62,976 bases of DNA, taken from contig JBCBKL010000023.1 in NCBI GenBank assembly GCA_038521825.1, forward strand, positions 1-62,976, read 5' to 3'. Positions 26,831-35,382 of the stretch are shown here, in pieces (position 1 is the first letter of the stretch; the number at the start of each line of letters is the position of its first letter). Origin of the DNA: JBCBKL01 sp038521825 (GTDB lineage Bacteria > Pseudomonadota > Alphaproteobacteria > Rhodobacterales > Rhodobacteraceae). The position numbers were made by a program, and so were the translations under genes. The notes under the pieces were generated by a model that was not told where the DNA came from, did no database searches, and saw only the letters and a list, made by a program, of their open reading frames with translations.

Positions 26831-27244
26831 TTACCCTTTCTTAATCGTGATCGTTTGAACCACTGTCTCCGGCTTGGCCTGGCTCAGATCGATGTGCAGC
26901 AGGCCGTTCTCGATTGTCGCCTCCCCCACTTCGACCCCGTCGGCCAGAACAAAGCTGCGCTGAAACTGACGTGCGGCGATGCCCCGGTGAAGAAACACGC
27001 GCTCGGCGCCTTCGTCAGCCTGACGGCCGCGAATGACAAGTTGGCGATCTTCCACCGTGATTGACAGATCAGCTTCGGAAAACCCGGCGACGGCCAGGGT
27101 GATGCGATAGGACCAGTCCGAGGTCTGTTCGATATTGAAAGGCGGATACCCTTCGGCGCCAGATTTTGCTGTACGTTCCAGCAGGCGCTCAAGCTGTTCG
27201 AACCCCAGCATGTGGGGGTAAGACCCCAGCGTCATTTTCGTCAT
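26831..27244 (-). CDS. Small heat-shock protein (Hsp20/IbpA family)
   Basis: A 137-residue alpha-crystallin-type chaperone that holds unfolded proteins. The N-terminal LGSYPHMLGFEQLERLLERT segment, the alpha-crystallin domain (YPPFNIEQTSDWSYRITLAVAGFSEADLSI to ENGLLHIDL) and the C-terminal ITIKK tail are visible. It is the first gene of the hsp20-DUF1150-phzF-like run. A CCATATT motif resembling a sigma-32 -10 element occurs about 67 bp upstream, but no properly spaced -35 was found. Confidence 0.93.
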   Translation of the reverse strand: MTKMTLGSYPHMLGFEQLERLLERTAKSGAEGYPPFNIEQTSDWSYRITLAVAGFSEADLSITVEDRQLVIRGRQADEGAERVFLHRGIAARQFQRSFVLADGVEVGEATIENGLLHIDLSQAKPETVVQTITIKKG

Positions 27245-27401
27245 ACGACACGTCCTTATCAGATCAAGCGACAGTCAGTGCCCACCCCATTTCGGCAGCG
27301 AACGTCCCGAATATGGTAACAAAATGAGAAGGGAACAAGGGCTATGCGGATCACAAGCGATTGCTTATATTCGGGTGCGAGGGATGACAGAAGACCACAA
27401 T

Positions 27402-27626
27402 ATGAACGCTCCGACCGATCTTTCGATGAAAACGGACGACGTTTTGCGCGTCGAGCTCGAGGTGTTTCGCAGTGAACACCGGGACCTCGATCAGGCGATC
27501 CAGGCGCTCAGCGACCGGGGCGTCGGCGACCAGCTGACGTTGCAGCGGCTGAAAAAGCGCAAGCTCTGGCTCAAGGACCGTATTGCGCTGATCGAAGACC
27601 GATTGACCCCCGACATCATCGCCTAA
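27402..27626 (+). CDS. DUF465 / YdcH family small protein
   Basis: A 74-residue helical protein. The DUF465 pattern is clear: LRVELEVFRSEHRDLDQAIQALSDRG, then LTLQRLKKRKLWLKDRIALIEDRL, two antiparallel charged helices. Role unknown. Alternative in-frame ATGs are 27384 (with GAGGG directly abutting it) and the far upstream 27324. ATG 27402 is chosen for ribosome-binding spacing (AGAAG) and length. It is divergent from hsp20 and 81 bp before purE. Confidence 0.85.
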   Translation: MNAPTDLSMKTDDVLRVELEVFRSEHRDLDQAIQALSDRGVGDQLTLQRLKKRKLWLKDRIALIEDRLTPDIIA

Positions 27627-27707
27627 AACCGCGATCCATGCGGGGACCGAGTTGCCAAGGCCCGATCAGTGATTATAGTGCGCCCTTCCTCGCGCCAAGG
27701 GTCTGAC

Positions 27708-28202
27708 ATGACAGAACAATCCCCTCTCGTCGGCATCATCATGGGCAGCCAGTCTGACTGGCCCACGATGAAAGAGACTGCAGATATCCTCGATACGCTC
27801 GGAATCGCCTACGAAAACCGCATCGTATCGGCCCACCGGACCCCGGACCGGCTTTGGGAATACGGCCAGACCGCGGTTGCACGCGGATTGAAGGTCATCA
27901 TTGCCGGGGCGGGTGGTGCGGCGCATTTGCCTGGTATGATGGCTTCAAAAACGCGCGTGCCGGTGATTGGTGTTCCTGTCCAGACCAAGGCCCTGTCGGG
28001 CGTCGACTCGCTCTATTCCATCGTGCAAATGCCACGCGGTTACCCCGTTGCAACCATGGCCATTGGCGCAGCCGGGGCTGCCAATGCCGGTTTGATGGCC
28101 GCCGGTATTCTTGCGCTTGACGATCCGGCACTGGCCGACCGGCTCGACACATGGCGCGCCGATCTCTCGGCCTCGATCCCCGAAAGCCCGACCGATGACT
28201 GA
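27708..28202 (+). CDS. purE: 5-(carboxyamino)imidazole ribonucleotide mutase PurE
   Basis: A 164-residue class I PurE that converts N5-CAIR to CAIR in purine synthesis. The N-terminal GIIMGSQSDWPTM substrate loop, the VSAHRTPDRL motif (catalytic His) and AGAGGAAHLPGMMAS are typical. ATG 27708 has AAGGG at proper spacing; the open frame begins earlier, at 27669, without one. Its end overlaps the purK start by 8 bp, so the two are translationally coupled. Confidence 0.97.
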   Translation: MTEQSPLVGIIMGSQSDWPTMKETADILDTLGIAYENRIVSAHRTPDRLWEYGQTAVARGLKVIIAGAGGAAHLPGMMASKTRVPVIGVPVQTKALSGVDSLYSIVQMPRGYPVATMAIGAAGAANAGLMAAGILALDDPALADRLDTWRADLSASIPESPTDD

Positions 28203-29274
28203 TCCCCTGCCCCAAGGCAGCATCATCGGGATCATCGGCGGCGGCCAGTTGGGCCGAATGCTGGCTGTTGCCGCGTCGCGGCTCGGCTTTCGGACCCATA
28301 TTTTTGAACCAGGCCAGAACCCGCCAGCAGCTGACGTTGCTCACAAGGTGACGATGGCTTCGTATGATGACGCGACCGCCTTGCGCGCCTTTGCCCAAGC
28401 GGTCGACGCGGTGACTTACGAATTCGAAAACATCCCAACTACCGCGCTCGACACGGTCGAGGCACATGCCCCGATCCGGCCGGGCCGGGAGGCACTGCGG
28501 GTCAGCCAGGACCGGCTCACCGAAAAGGACTTCTTGACCGGACTGGGTCTGGCAACCGCACCCTATACTGATATCCCGAACGAGGACGCGTTGGCAGCGG
28601 CGATGCAAGAGATCGGCGCTCCGTCCGTCCTGAAGACCCGGCGGTTTGGCTATGACGGCAAGGGACAGGCACGCATCACCAATCCGGCTGATGCCCATGA
28701 CGCGCTGAAGGCATTGGAGGGGGCGCCTGCCATCCTCGAAGGTTTCGTCAACTTCTCGCATGAGGTTTCCGTTATTGCGGCACGGGGAGTTGATGGGGCC
28801 GTGGCCGCCTTCGATCCGGGTGAGAACGTGCATCGCGATGGCATTCTTCATACGACCACCGTGCCCGCCCGTTTCTCCGCCAGTCACCGTACCGATGCCG
28901 TCCTCATCGCCGCGAAGATCTTGAACGCGCTCGATTATGTGGGGGTTTTGGGCGTCGAACTCTTCGTTACCCGCGACGACCTCATCGTCAACGAAATCGC
29001 GCCACGGGTTCACAATTCCGGGCACTGGACCCAGAACGGCTGCGCGGTCGATCAATTCGAACAGCATATTCGAGCGGTCGCGGGCTGGCCGCTGGGTGAC
29101 GGTGGGCGATACGCCGACGTTGTGATGGAAAACCTGATCGGTGACGACATCGCACGGGCCGAAGCTCTGGCTCGCGAGCCCGGAACAGCACTGCATCTCT
29201 ACGGCAAGCGCGAGATCAAAGCAGGTCGGAAAATGGGGCACCTCAACCGTGTCACACCGCTGAGCAAGGGGTAG
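28195..29274 (+). CDS. purK: 5-(carboxyamino)imidazole ribonucleotide synthase PurK
   Basis: A 359-residue ATP-grasp enzyme that carboxylates AIR to N5-CAIR. Visible: GIIGGGQLGRMLAVAASRLG at the N-terminus, the ATP-grasp region VLKTRRFGYDGKGQARI, EGFVNFSHEVSVIAARG, VELFVTRDDLIVNEIAPRVHNSGHWT and a basic end. ATG 28195 lies inside the end of purE; this fits the usual purEK operon and family length. Confidence 0.97.
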   Translation: MTDPLPQGSIIGIIGGGQLGRMLAVAASRLGFRTHIFEPGQNPPAADVAHKVTMASYDDATALRAFAQAVDAVTYEFENIPTTALDTVEAHAPIRPGREALRVSQDRLTEKDFLTGLGLATAPYTDIPNEDALAAAMQEIGAPSVLKTRRFGYDGKGQARITNPADAHDALKALEGAPAILEGFVNFSHEVSVIAARGVDGAVAAFDPGENVHRDGILHTTTVPARFSASHRTDAVLIAAKILNALDYVGVLGVELFVTRDDLIVNEIAPRVHNSGHWTQNGCAVDQFEQHIRAVAGWPLGDGGRYADVVMENLIGDDIARAEALAREPGTALHLYGKREIKAGRKMGHLNRVTPLSKG

Positions 29275-29304
29275 CGGCAAGGCACAGGGCAAAGCCTTAT
29301 GTCA

Positions 29305-30444
29305 TCACCCGATGAATCGCGCCGCGACCTCGCCGGTCATATAGCTGACGCGACCGCCCGCGATGGTCGCCGCCACCCGATCTGCCGGATCGAGGACAAC
29401 CAGATCGGCCCGCATGCCCACGTCCAGATCACCTCGGTCGTCTAAACCCAGCACTTGCGCCGGGCCGCTGCTGACCATCCCCCAGGCCTGCTCCAGCGGC
29501 ATTAACCCGGCACGCGCCACGAACAGGGCCGCCCGGCGCAGGCTGGGATAGTGGTAATCAGATGCCAAAGCATCGCAAAGTCCCATCGAGATCAGGTCGA
29601 TGGCCGAGATGTTACCATTATGCGATCCGCCCCGCACGACGTTGGGTGAGCCCATCACGATATGATCACCGCCCGCGCGCGCGGCCTCCGCCGCATCCAG
29701 CGTCTCGGGAAATTCCGCGACCCGCACCCCCCGTGCGCGCCAGACAGCACGGGCCTCAGCCGACCGGTCATCATGGCTGCCCAATCGCACATCCTTGTCA
29801 CACAGCAATGCGCACAGGCCATCCAACGCGGCAGGCACGTCGCCGCTGTGTGCGTGCAGGGCCAGCATCATTTCGAAGTGTTTTTCCGGGTTCCGGCCCG
29901 CCTTCAACGCCTGCCCGTTTAGGCGTTTCGGGCGCCGCCCCTCGGCCAGATAGTCGTGGGGCAGATGATCGTTGAAAACGACATAGTCAACGCTCCAGCG
30001 ATCAAGCCAACCGGGCACTGAATCGTAATCGCCGAGCAGATGGGTTTCGAACCGCAACTGACCCCGCATGTCCGTCACCACTGCCGGGGAGACCTGACGA
30101 AGCGCGTCAAAGATCTGGTCGGCAAAGGCGATGCCCCGCATCCCGCCTTCCCACGACACGAACTGCGCGACCGTGGCTGTGGTGACGCCATTGGCGGCCA
30201 TCTCTGCCTCGGCCGCGCGCAAACCATCGGTTATGTCCTTCATCGCGCCGCGACGCGGGGCGACATGGCGCTCAAACCCGTCGCCATGCACATCGACCAT
30301 GCCCGGCAAGACCTTGTAGCCGGTCAAATCGACCTTGCGCCCAACCTGACAATCCACCACAACCCCGCCCGCAATCGACAGGGGTTCGCGATCAAGGCCG
30401 CCGGGGCGCAGCACCTCAGCGCCGGTGAGGGTCAGGCTCAGCAT
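29305..30444 (-). CDS. phnM: Alpha-D-ribose 1-methylphosphonate 5-triphosphate diphosphatase PhnM
   Basis: A 379-residue amidohydrolase-fold enzyme of the C-P lyase pathway. Visible: VLPGMVDVHGDGFERHVAPR (metal-binding start), VFNDHLPHDYL, ALHAHSGDVP, LGSHDDRSAEA, VMGSPNVVRGGSHNGN and ALASDYHYPSLRRAAL. The remaining phn genes are not nearby, so this copy is solitary; it may serve a remote C-P lyase cluster or a different phosphonate or nucleotide substrate. It is convergent with purK and divergent from the Nudix gene. Confidence 0.92.
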   Translation of the reverse strand: MLSLTLTGAEVLRPGGLDREPLSIAGGVVVDCQVGRKVDLTGYKVLPGMVDVHGDGFERHVAPRRGAMKDITDGLRAAEAEMAANGVTTATVAQFVSWEGGMRGIAFADQIFDALRQVSPAVVTDMRGQLRFETHLLGDYDSVPGWLDRWSVDYVVFNDHLPHDYLAEGRRPKRLNGQALKAGRNPEKHFEMMLALHAHSGDVPAALDGLCALLCDKDVRLGSHDDRSAEARAVWRARGVRVAEFPETLDAAEAARAGGDHIVMGSPNVVRGGSHNGNISAIDLISMGLCDALASDYHYPSLRRAALFVARAGLMPLEQAWGMVSSGPAQVLGLDDRGDLDVGMRADLVVLDPADRVAATIAGGRVSYMTGEVAARFIG

Positions 30445-30522
30445 ATTAGTCGGCTATTCCGCATCCGGCTTGAGATAACGTTCATTGTGACGTTATGGAA
30501 TGGCCGAATGGAGGAACACCCG

Positions 30523-30978
30523 ATGCGCCCGAAATCCCCGCGCCTCGCCGTCCGGGCGGTAATCGTTTATGACGGCCGTCTGCTGCTCGTGAATGCATGG
30601 CCTCACGGCAAAAGCCCCCTGATGTGCGCACCGGGCGGCGGCGTCGAACCCGGCGCATCCCTACCCGACAATCTGTGCCGCGAGGTGCTAGAGGAAACCG
30701 GTTTGCAGATCACCGTCGGCCCACCCTGCCTGGTCAACGAATTCCATGATCCCGCCACCGGGTTTCACCAGGTCGAGCTGTTCTTTCGATGCAGCATAGC
30801 CGGGTCCGCTATCATCCCCGACGGTTGGCAGGACCCCGAGGCGATTGTGACGGATCATCTCTGGGCGGATGCCCATGATCTGTCCACGATCCCACACAAA
30901 CCGTCGAGCCTTGGCGCGGTCGCCTTCGATCCTGAACAGCGTCTCAGCTACGACGCGCTGGAACGGATCGTGAGGTGA
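30523..30978 (+). CDS. Nudix hydrolase with an altered Nudix box
   Basis: A 151-residue Nudix-fold protein. The box reads GGVEPGASLPDNLCREVLEETGL: the REVLEETG metal-binding part is intact, but the first conserved Glu of G-x5-E-x7-REUxEExGU is Ala. Such boxes can still be active, so it is called Nudix with the substrate unknown. ATG 30523 has GGAGG at good spacing; ATG 30508 overlaps that site. Its 3' end overlaps the convergent EamA gene by 35 bp. Lying beside phnM could hint at a nucleotide- or phosphonate-linked substrate. Confidence 0.88.
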   Translation: MRPKSPRLAVRAVIVYDGRLLLVNAWPHGKSPLMCAPGGGVEPGASLPDNLCREVLEETGLQITVGPPCLVNEFHDPATGFHQVELFFRCSIAGSAIIPDGWQDPEAIVTDHLWADAHDLSTIPHKPSSLGAVAFDPEQRLSYDALERIVR

Positions 30979-31792
30979 CGGCAAGGGCAATGCCCCCCAC
31001 AACCAGCGCTGCGGCCAGCGACAGAACTGGCGTTACGTTTTCGCCCAGCAGGACAGCACCGCCCAGAATGGCGATGACCGGCACGCACAGCTGGATCACC
31101 GCGGCCGCCTGTGGGGTATGATCCGGCAGGATGCGATACCAAAGCGCGTAGCCAAGCCCGGACGTGACGGCGCCCGATATCACCGCCAGGGCGATACCGT
31201 TGAAGTCGCCCACAGGGCTGAAGGCAGGCAGAAACAGCAGCATGACCGGCAGTGCAAGGATGAAGTTGGCCGCCGTGGCCGCGATCGGGTCAGCCGCCCC
31301 ACGCCCCGAAAGCGTATAGGCGGCCCAGCCAAGCCCCGCGATCACCATGAACCCGGCACCACCCAAGCCGGTCGCGCCCCCGTCTTCAGGCCAAAGGGCA
31401 AGCATCAAGCCCCCGAACGCGATCCCCGCCCCGGCCATCTGCCGGGCAGTAGGACGACTGCCCGTCAGAGCGCTCCAGAGGAACATACCGATTTGCACAG
31501 TGCCGAACAGGATCAGGGCGCCCAGACCCGCATCGAGCGTGATGTAAGCCAGTGAGAACCCGATCATATAGGCCGAAAGGCTCAGCGCTCCGATCAGGCG
31601 CACACGCCGGAAGGGCTGCAACCCGCCGCCCCGAAACACCACGATGAGACCGAGAACTGCGGCACCCGACAGCACCCGAATGAATGCGAACGAGGACGGA
31701 TCGATGCTCTGGCTCTCCACCGCGACCCGGTTCAGCAGCGAGTTGGCGGCAAAGGCGCACATCGTCAGGGTGGTGAGCAGGAACAAGCGCAT
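30944..31792 (-). CDS. EamA-type drug/metabolite exporter (DMT family)
   Basis: A 282-residue membrane protein with about ten hydrophobic helices in two homologous halves (LTTLTMCAFAANSLLNRVAV at the N-terminus; GLGYALWYRILPDHTPQAAAVIQLCVPVIAILGG in the second half). This is the EamA/RhaT-like layout. Substrate unknown; some relatives export amino acids. The last residues overlap the end of the convergent Nudix gene. Confidence 0.88.
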   Translation of the reverse strand: MRLFLLTTLTMCAFAANSLLNRVAVESQSIDPSSFAFIRVLSGAAVLGLIVVFRGGGLQPFRRVRLIGALSLSAYMIGFSLAYITLDAGLGALILFGTVQIGMFLWSALTGSRPTARQMAGAGIAFGGLMLALWPEDGGATGLGGAGFMVIAGLGWAAYTLSGRGAADPIAATAANFILALPVMLLFLPAFSPVGDFNGIALAVISGAVTSGLGYALWYRILPDHTPQAAAVIQLCVPVIAILGGAVLLGENVTPVLSLAAALVVGGIALAVTSRSVPARRS

Positions 31793-31834
31793 GGCCCGCC
31801 ATAGCTTTTGTACCGGCCGACGCCAAGCAGGCAG

Positions 31835-32170
31835 TCAATAGTCGTCGGGATCGTACTCCTCGCGCCGGATCTCGCGGATGGCTTCATAAGGCGTCCCATC
31901 GACAGTGGCCCGGATCACGGCTTCGGCCATTTCGAAATCCTCAACCGCAAAGCTGAAATGGACCCCGTCTGCCCCGATCTCGGCCCCAGCCCATTGGCCA
32001 AGGCGCTCAGCCTCAAGCCCAGCCTCGATCAGTTCCATCGCTGCGTTGCGAAAGGCGAGCGCCTCGCTTGGTTCCACCGGCTTGCCGGTTTTGCCCGCAA
32101 TCGACAAGGCATCGTAATAGACAACCAAGACCTTGGTCAGCACCACACACCACGCACACAATATTAACAA
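31835..32170 (-). CDS. Hypothetical acidic protein, start uncertain
   Basis: Up to 111 residues. From KVLVVYYDALSIAG onward it reads as a real soluble protein with an acidic C-terminus (AIREIRREEYDPDDY). No ATG begins the frame: the extreme 5' codon is TTG (32170), with TTG and GTG alternatives inside (GTG at 32143 would start directly before the conserved-looking KVLVVYY). No convincing ribosome-binding site is visible for any of them. I do not recognise the family. It borders the loosely organised 32.2-33.3 kb stretch. Confidence 0.6.
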   Translation of the reverse strand: MLILCAWCVVLTKVLVVYYDALSIAGKTGKPVEPSEALAFRNAAMELIEAGLEAERLGQWAGAEIGADGVHFSFAVEDFEMAEAVIRATVDGTPYEAIREIRREEYDPDDY

Positions 32171-32641
32171 CTACCTAAGGTGGCATACGAATCTGACAAA
32201 AATATGGTTAAATCAAAGGCCTAACTGGGCTGATCCGCACAAGACGGCAAAGCAAGGTATGGCGGGACATCTTGCGGGCTGAAGCAATCCGTGCGTCTGA
32301 GAAAAGTTCAACGCTCACGAATAGTCCCCCTACTGGGGCCTTAAATCCAATGCTCGCCAGCTTTGGCTGGGATAAATCCCTTGACGTTGCGGGAGGACCA
32401 ATATTACCGACCTATGGAGATCTATCTGACGTCTCATGCGACGCGAAATAGAACGCCCTGTTTCCGTATTCTCACCACTCTGATGGTGTCAAAAAGTTGA
32501 GCTCCGTTGACCAAACATTTGGAGCAGCGCCTGCGTCTTTGAGCTAAAGATTTGTTCCTGTACCCGGCAAACAAGCAAGAGCAGTAAAGCCATAACACCT
32601 CGATCAAGAGGCGAATGGCCGCTAATAAACAACATTGCCGC
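32171..32641. other. 471-bp non-coding or decayed stretch
   Basis: AT-richer than its surroundings. A plus-strand frame stays open to TAG 32449-32451 for about 80 codons without any ATG near its beginning, only a TTG at 32272. A minus-strand frame of 95 codons (32434-32721) overlaps the next gene out of frame and is basic and Cys-rich. Neither is convincing. The stretch looks like a remnant of older inserted DNA; no transposase motif or terminal inverted repeat was identified. Confidence 0.4.
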
Positions 32642-33094
32642 CTATCGAGTTCGAGGAATTGGCCCGGTTGAGGGCCGGATCTGCCTTTCGCTGCGTATAT
32701 AGTAACATCTTGCTGATGCATCCTTGACCTTCTCGGTAAAGAATATCCAGGTTTCCCCGTTTCCGGTATTGCTCGACGCCCAGGTCACGATCTCGCCCTC
32801 CGCATCATAAAGATTGCAATGGATCAGATTTCGGAACGGCGTGTTGGGTATCAACACTTCGTGGGGATGCTCCAGCAATGCCGAATAGGATCGCAGCTCT
32901 ATATCCTCAATTTCTTCCTAAGTTATGGAACCATACGAGCCGGCAGCGACACTGCCCAACAGGTCAGTATTTGCCTGTGCGCTTGCAAAGGCAGGAAGCA
33001 ACATGACCGCCATGATCGTGCAGGTCAGCGGACCCAACGGAGCCCAAAGCTTCTGAATAGTCCAAGATCTTGAATTTACACTTGCTTTCGACAT
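32642..33094 (-). pseudogene. Exported small protein gene interrupted by one in-frame TAG
   Basis: Read from ATG 33094 the frame is 151 codons long, with a single TAG at codon 59 (32918-32920) and a natural TAG stop at 32642. The first 42 codons form a credible signal peptide (basic n-region, hydrophobic GPLTCTIMAVMLLPAFASA, cleavage before QA), with an AGGAT ribosome-binding site. After the TAG the same frame continues as HPHEVLIPNTPFRNLIHC, LYDAEGEIVTWASSNTG and ETWIFFTEKVKDASARCYYI, with two cysteines. No frameshift is needed, so one base change explains the interruption. Family not recognised. It could be a pseudogene, a sequencing error or a read-through gene. Confidence 0.65.
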
Positions 33095-33251
33095 TTCAGA
33101 AATATCCTGCGGGTTGATCCTTGAAGCCAGAATGGGCCGCGCACCCCGAGATCCTCGCTACCGCCCGAACCAAGATCTTGGATCACGTTGTCGAAATTGA
33201 GGCGAGCAAGCAATGCACGACATCTTGGTTTTGAAACGGTTAAGCGAGCAC

Positions 33252-33285
33252 AAAAAGAAAAAGGGGCCGCCTAAGCGACCCCTTC
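33252..33285 (-). terminator. Rho-independent terminator of groESL
   Basis: On the minus strand GGGGTCGC pairs with GCGGCCCC (one G-U) around a TTAG loop, followed by a T-rich tail. It lies about 22 bp after the groEL stop. Confidence 0.85.
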
Positions 33286-33306
33286 GATCTGTCTTGGCAG
33301 GTCGGC

Positions 33307-34950
33307 TTACATCATGCCGCCCATGCCGCCCATGTCGGGCATGCCGCCTCCGGGGGCTGCGCCCTCTTTCTGCGGCTTGTCAGCAACCATCGCTTCGGTC
33401 GTGATCAGCAGGCCGGCAACCGATGCCGCGTCTTCCAGAGCGGTACGGACGACCTTGGCCGGGTCGATGACACCGAACGAGAAGAGATCACCGTACTCTT
33501 CGGTCTGCGCGTTGAAACCGAATGCAGTGTCGTCGCTTTCGCGGACTTTGCCCGCAACGACAGCACCGTCGACGCCCGCGTTCTCGGCGATCTGGCGCAG
33601 GGGCGACTCGATCGCCTTGCGGACAATCGCGATGCCTGCGTCCTGATCGGGGTTTGCCCCTTTCAGGCCGCTTAGTGCCTTGCCAGCCTGGACCAGGGCA
33701 ACGCCACCACCGACAACGACACCTTCCTGAACCGCGGCGCGGGTCGCGTTCAGCGCGTCGTCAACACGATCCTTGCGCTCTTTCACTTCGACCTCGGTCA
33801 TGCCGCCGACGCGGATCACAGCCACCCCGCCCGCGAGTTTTGCAACACGCTCTTGCAGCTTTTCGCGGTCGTAATCCGACGTGGTCTCTTCGATCTGCTG
33901 ACGGATCTGGCTCACGCGCGCTTCGATCTCGGCTTTTTCACCGGCGCCATCCACGACGGTGGTTTCGTCCTTGGTGATCGAGATCTTTTTGGCTGTTCCG
34001 AGCATTTCCATCGTGACATTTTCGAGCTTCATGCCCAGATCTTCGGAGATGACCTGTCCGCCGGTCAGGATCGCGATGTCCTGCAGCATGGCCTTGCGGC
34101 GATCACCGAAACCCGGCGCCTTGACGGCTGCGATTTTCAGGCCACCGCGCAGTTTGTTGACAACCAAAGTGGCCAGCGCTTCGCCTTCGACGTCTTCCGC
34201 GATGATCAGCAGCGGTTTTTGCGACTGGATGACCGACTCAAGCAGCGGAACCATCGGCTGCAGCGACGACAGTTTCTTTTCGTGCAGCAGGACCATGCAA
34301 TCCTCCAGCTCGGCTGTCATCTTGTCAGCGTTTGTGACGAAGTATGGCGACAGGTAGCCGCGGTCGAACTGCATACCCTCGACAACGTCAGTCTCGGTTT
34401 CGAGGCCTTTGTTTTCCTCAACCGTGATGACGCCTTCGTTTCCGACCTTCTGCATCGCATCGGCGATCTGGCGACCAATTTCTTCTTCGCCGTTGGCCGA
34501 GATCGTGCCGACCTGTGCGACTTCGTCGCTGTCCTTGACTTCGCGGGCAGCGGCCTTGATCGCCTCGACGACCTTGGTTGTGGCCAGGTCGATGCCGCGC
34601 TTGAGATCCATCGGGTTCATGCCAGCGGCAACCGATTTCATCCCCTCCATGACGATGGCATGGGCCAGAACGGTTGCGGTCGTTGTACCGTCACCCGCTT
34701 CGTCGTTGGTGCGCTGCGCCACTTCCTTGACCATTTGCGCGCCCATGTTTTCGAACTTGTCTTCCAGTTCGATTTCCTTGGCGACCGACACACCATCCTT
34801 GGTGATGCGCGGTGCGCCGAAGGATTTGTCCAGAACCACGTTGCGGCCTTTGGGGCCGAGGGTCACTCTAACGGCGTTGGCGAGTGTGTTGACGCCGGCC
34901 AGCATCCGGTTGCGGGCATCGGTGTCGAACTTGACGTCCTTAGCAGACAT
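33307..34950 (-). CDS. groEL: Chaperonin GroEL
   Basis: A 547-residue 60-kDa chaperonin subunit. Hallmarks: VTLGPKGRNVVLDKSFGAPRITKDGVSV at the N-terminus (nucleotide-binding), the DGTTTATVLA motif, the apical domain, and the Gly/Met-rich C-terminal tail (GGGMPDMGGMGGMM). With groES 62 bp upstream it forms the folding chamber for cytosolic proteins. Regulation is probably by HrcA through the CIRCE element before groES. Confidence 0.99.
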   Translation of the reverse strand: MSAKDVKFDTDARNRMLAGVNTLANAVRVTLGPKGRNVVLDKSFGAPRITKDGVSVAKEIELEDKFENMGAQMVKEVAQRTNDEAGDGTTTATVLAHAIVMEGMKSVAAGMNPMDLKRGIDLATTKVVEAIKAAAREVKDSDEVAQVGTISANGEEEIGRQIADAMQKVGNEGVITVEENKGLETETDVVEGMQFDRGYLSPYFVTNADKMTAELEDCMVLLHEKKLSSLQPMVPLLESVIQSQKPLLIIAEDVEGEALATLVVNKLRGGLKIAAVKAPGFGDRRKAMLQDIAILTGGQVISEDLGMKLENVTMEMLGTAKKISITKDETTVVDGAGEKAEIEARVSQIRQQIEETTSDYDREKLQERVAKLAGGVAVIRVGGMTEVEVKERKDRVDDALNATRAAVQEGVVVGGGVALVQAGKALSGLKGANPDQDAGIAIVRKAIESPLRQIAENAGVDGAVVAGKVRESDDTAFGFNAQTEEYGDLFSFGVIDPAKVVRTALEDAASVAGLLITTEAMVADKPQKEGAAPGGGMPDMGGMGGMM

Positions 34951-35012
34951 GATTGTCTCTCCTAAAGTATGGGTTTGATGTCAGCGATCGTGGATCAGAG
35001 AAGCGGGTCCGC

Positions 35013-35300
35013 TTACTCGATGATCCCCATGATGTCGCTTTCCTTCATCATCAGCAGCTCTTCGCCATCGACGGTGACCTCTGTGCCCGACCACTTGCCG
35101 AACAGGATCTTGTCACCCTCTTTGACGTCCATCGCGATGCGATCACCGTCCTCGTCCTTGGCGCCAGCGCCAACGGCCACGATGATGCCTTCGGCTGGTT
35201 TTTCCTTGGCGCTGTCTGGAATGATCAGTCCGCCAGAGGTTTTCTCGTCGCTTTCTACGCGGCGTACCAGAACGCGATCATGAAGCGGTTTCAATGCCAT
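35013..35300 (-). CDS. groES: Co-chaperonin GroES
   Basis: A 95-residue lid of the GroEL chamber. The N-terminal LKPLHDRVLVRRVESDEKTSGGL, the mobile loop and the C-terminal YSGTEVTVDGEELLMMKESDIMGIIE-like end are diagnostic. ATG 35300 (MALKPLHDRV) has GGAG at good spacing; the open frame to 35366 runs into the CIRCE element and is rejected. Confidence 0.98.
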   Translation of the reverse strand: MALKPLHDRVLVRRVESDEKTSGGLIIPDSAKEKPAEGIIVAVGAGAKDEDGDRIAMDVKEGDKILFGKWSGTEVTVDGEELLMMKESDIMGIIE

Positions 35301-35355
35301 CTTTGCAGCTCCTTGAGGCTCAAAGTTTTCCCTGTAGGCCGTCCTTCCGGCCTCG

Positions 35356-35382
35356 TTATCACTCATACATAGCGAGTGCTAA
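35356..35382 (-). promoter_or_regulatory. CIRCE element (HrcA operator) upstream of groESL
   Basis: Plus strand TTATCACTC, nine bases, GAGTGCTAA. The CIRCE consensus is TTAGCACTC-N9-GAGTGCTAA, so only one base of the left arm differs. It lies 56 bp before the groES start, where HrcA would block transcription. No hrcA gene is in the window. Confidence 0.93.

Noticed and set aside
27245..27400. Sigma-32 promoter or ROSE thermometer before hsp20
   Set aside because: A CCATATT -10-like motif exists but no -35 at correct spacing, and no ROSE-type anti-ribosome-binding hairpin was found.
32434..32721. A 95-codon minus-strand frame, possible transposase remnant
   Set aside because: It overlaps the interrupted exported-protein gene out of frame and shows no DDE, HTH or terminal-repeat evidence.
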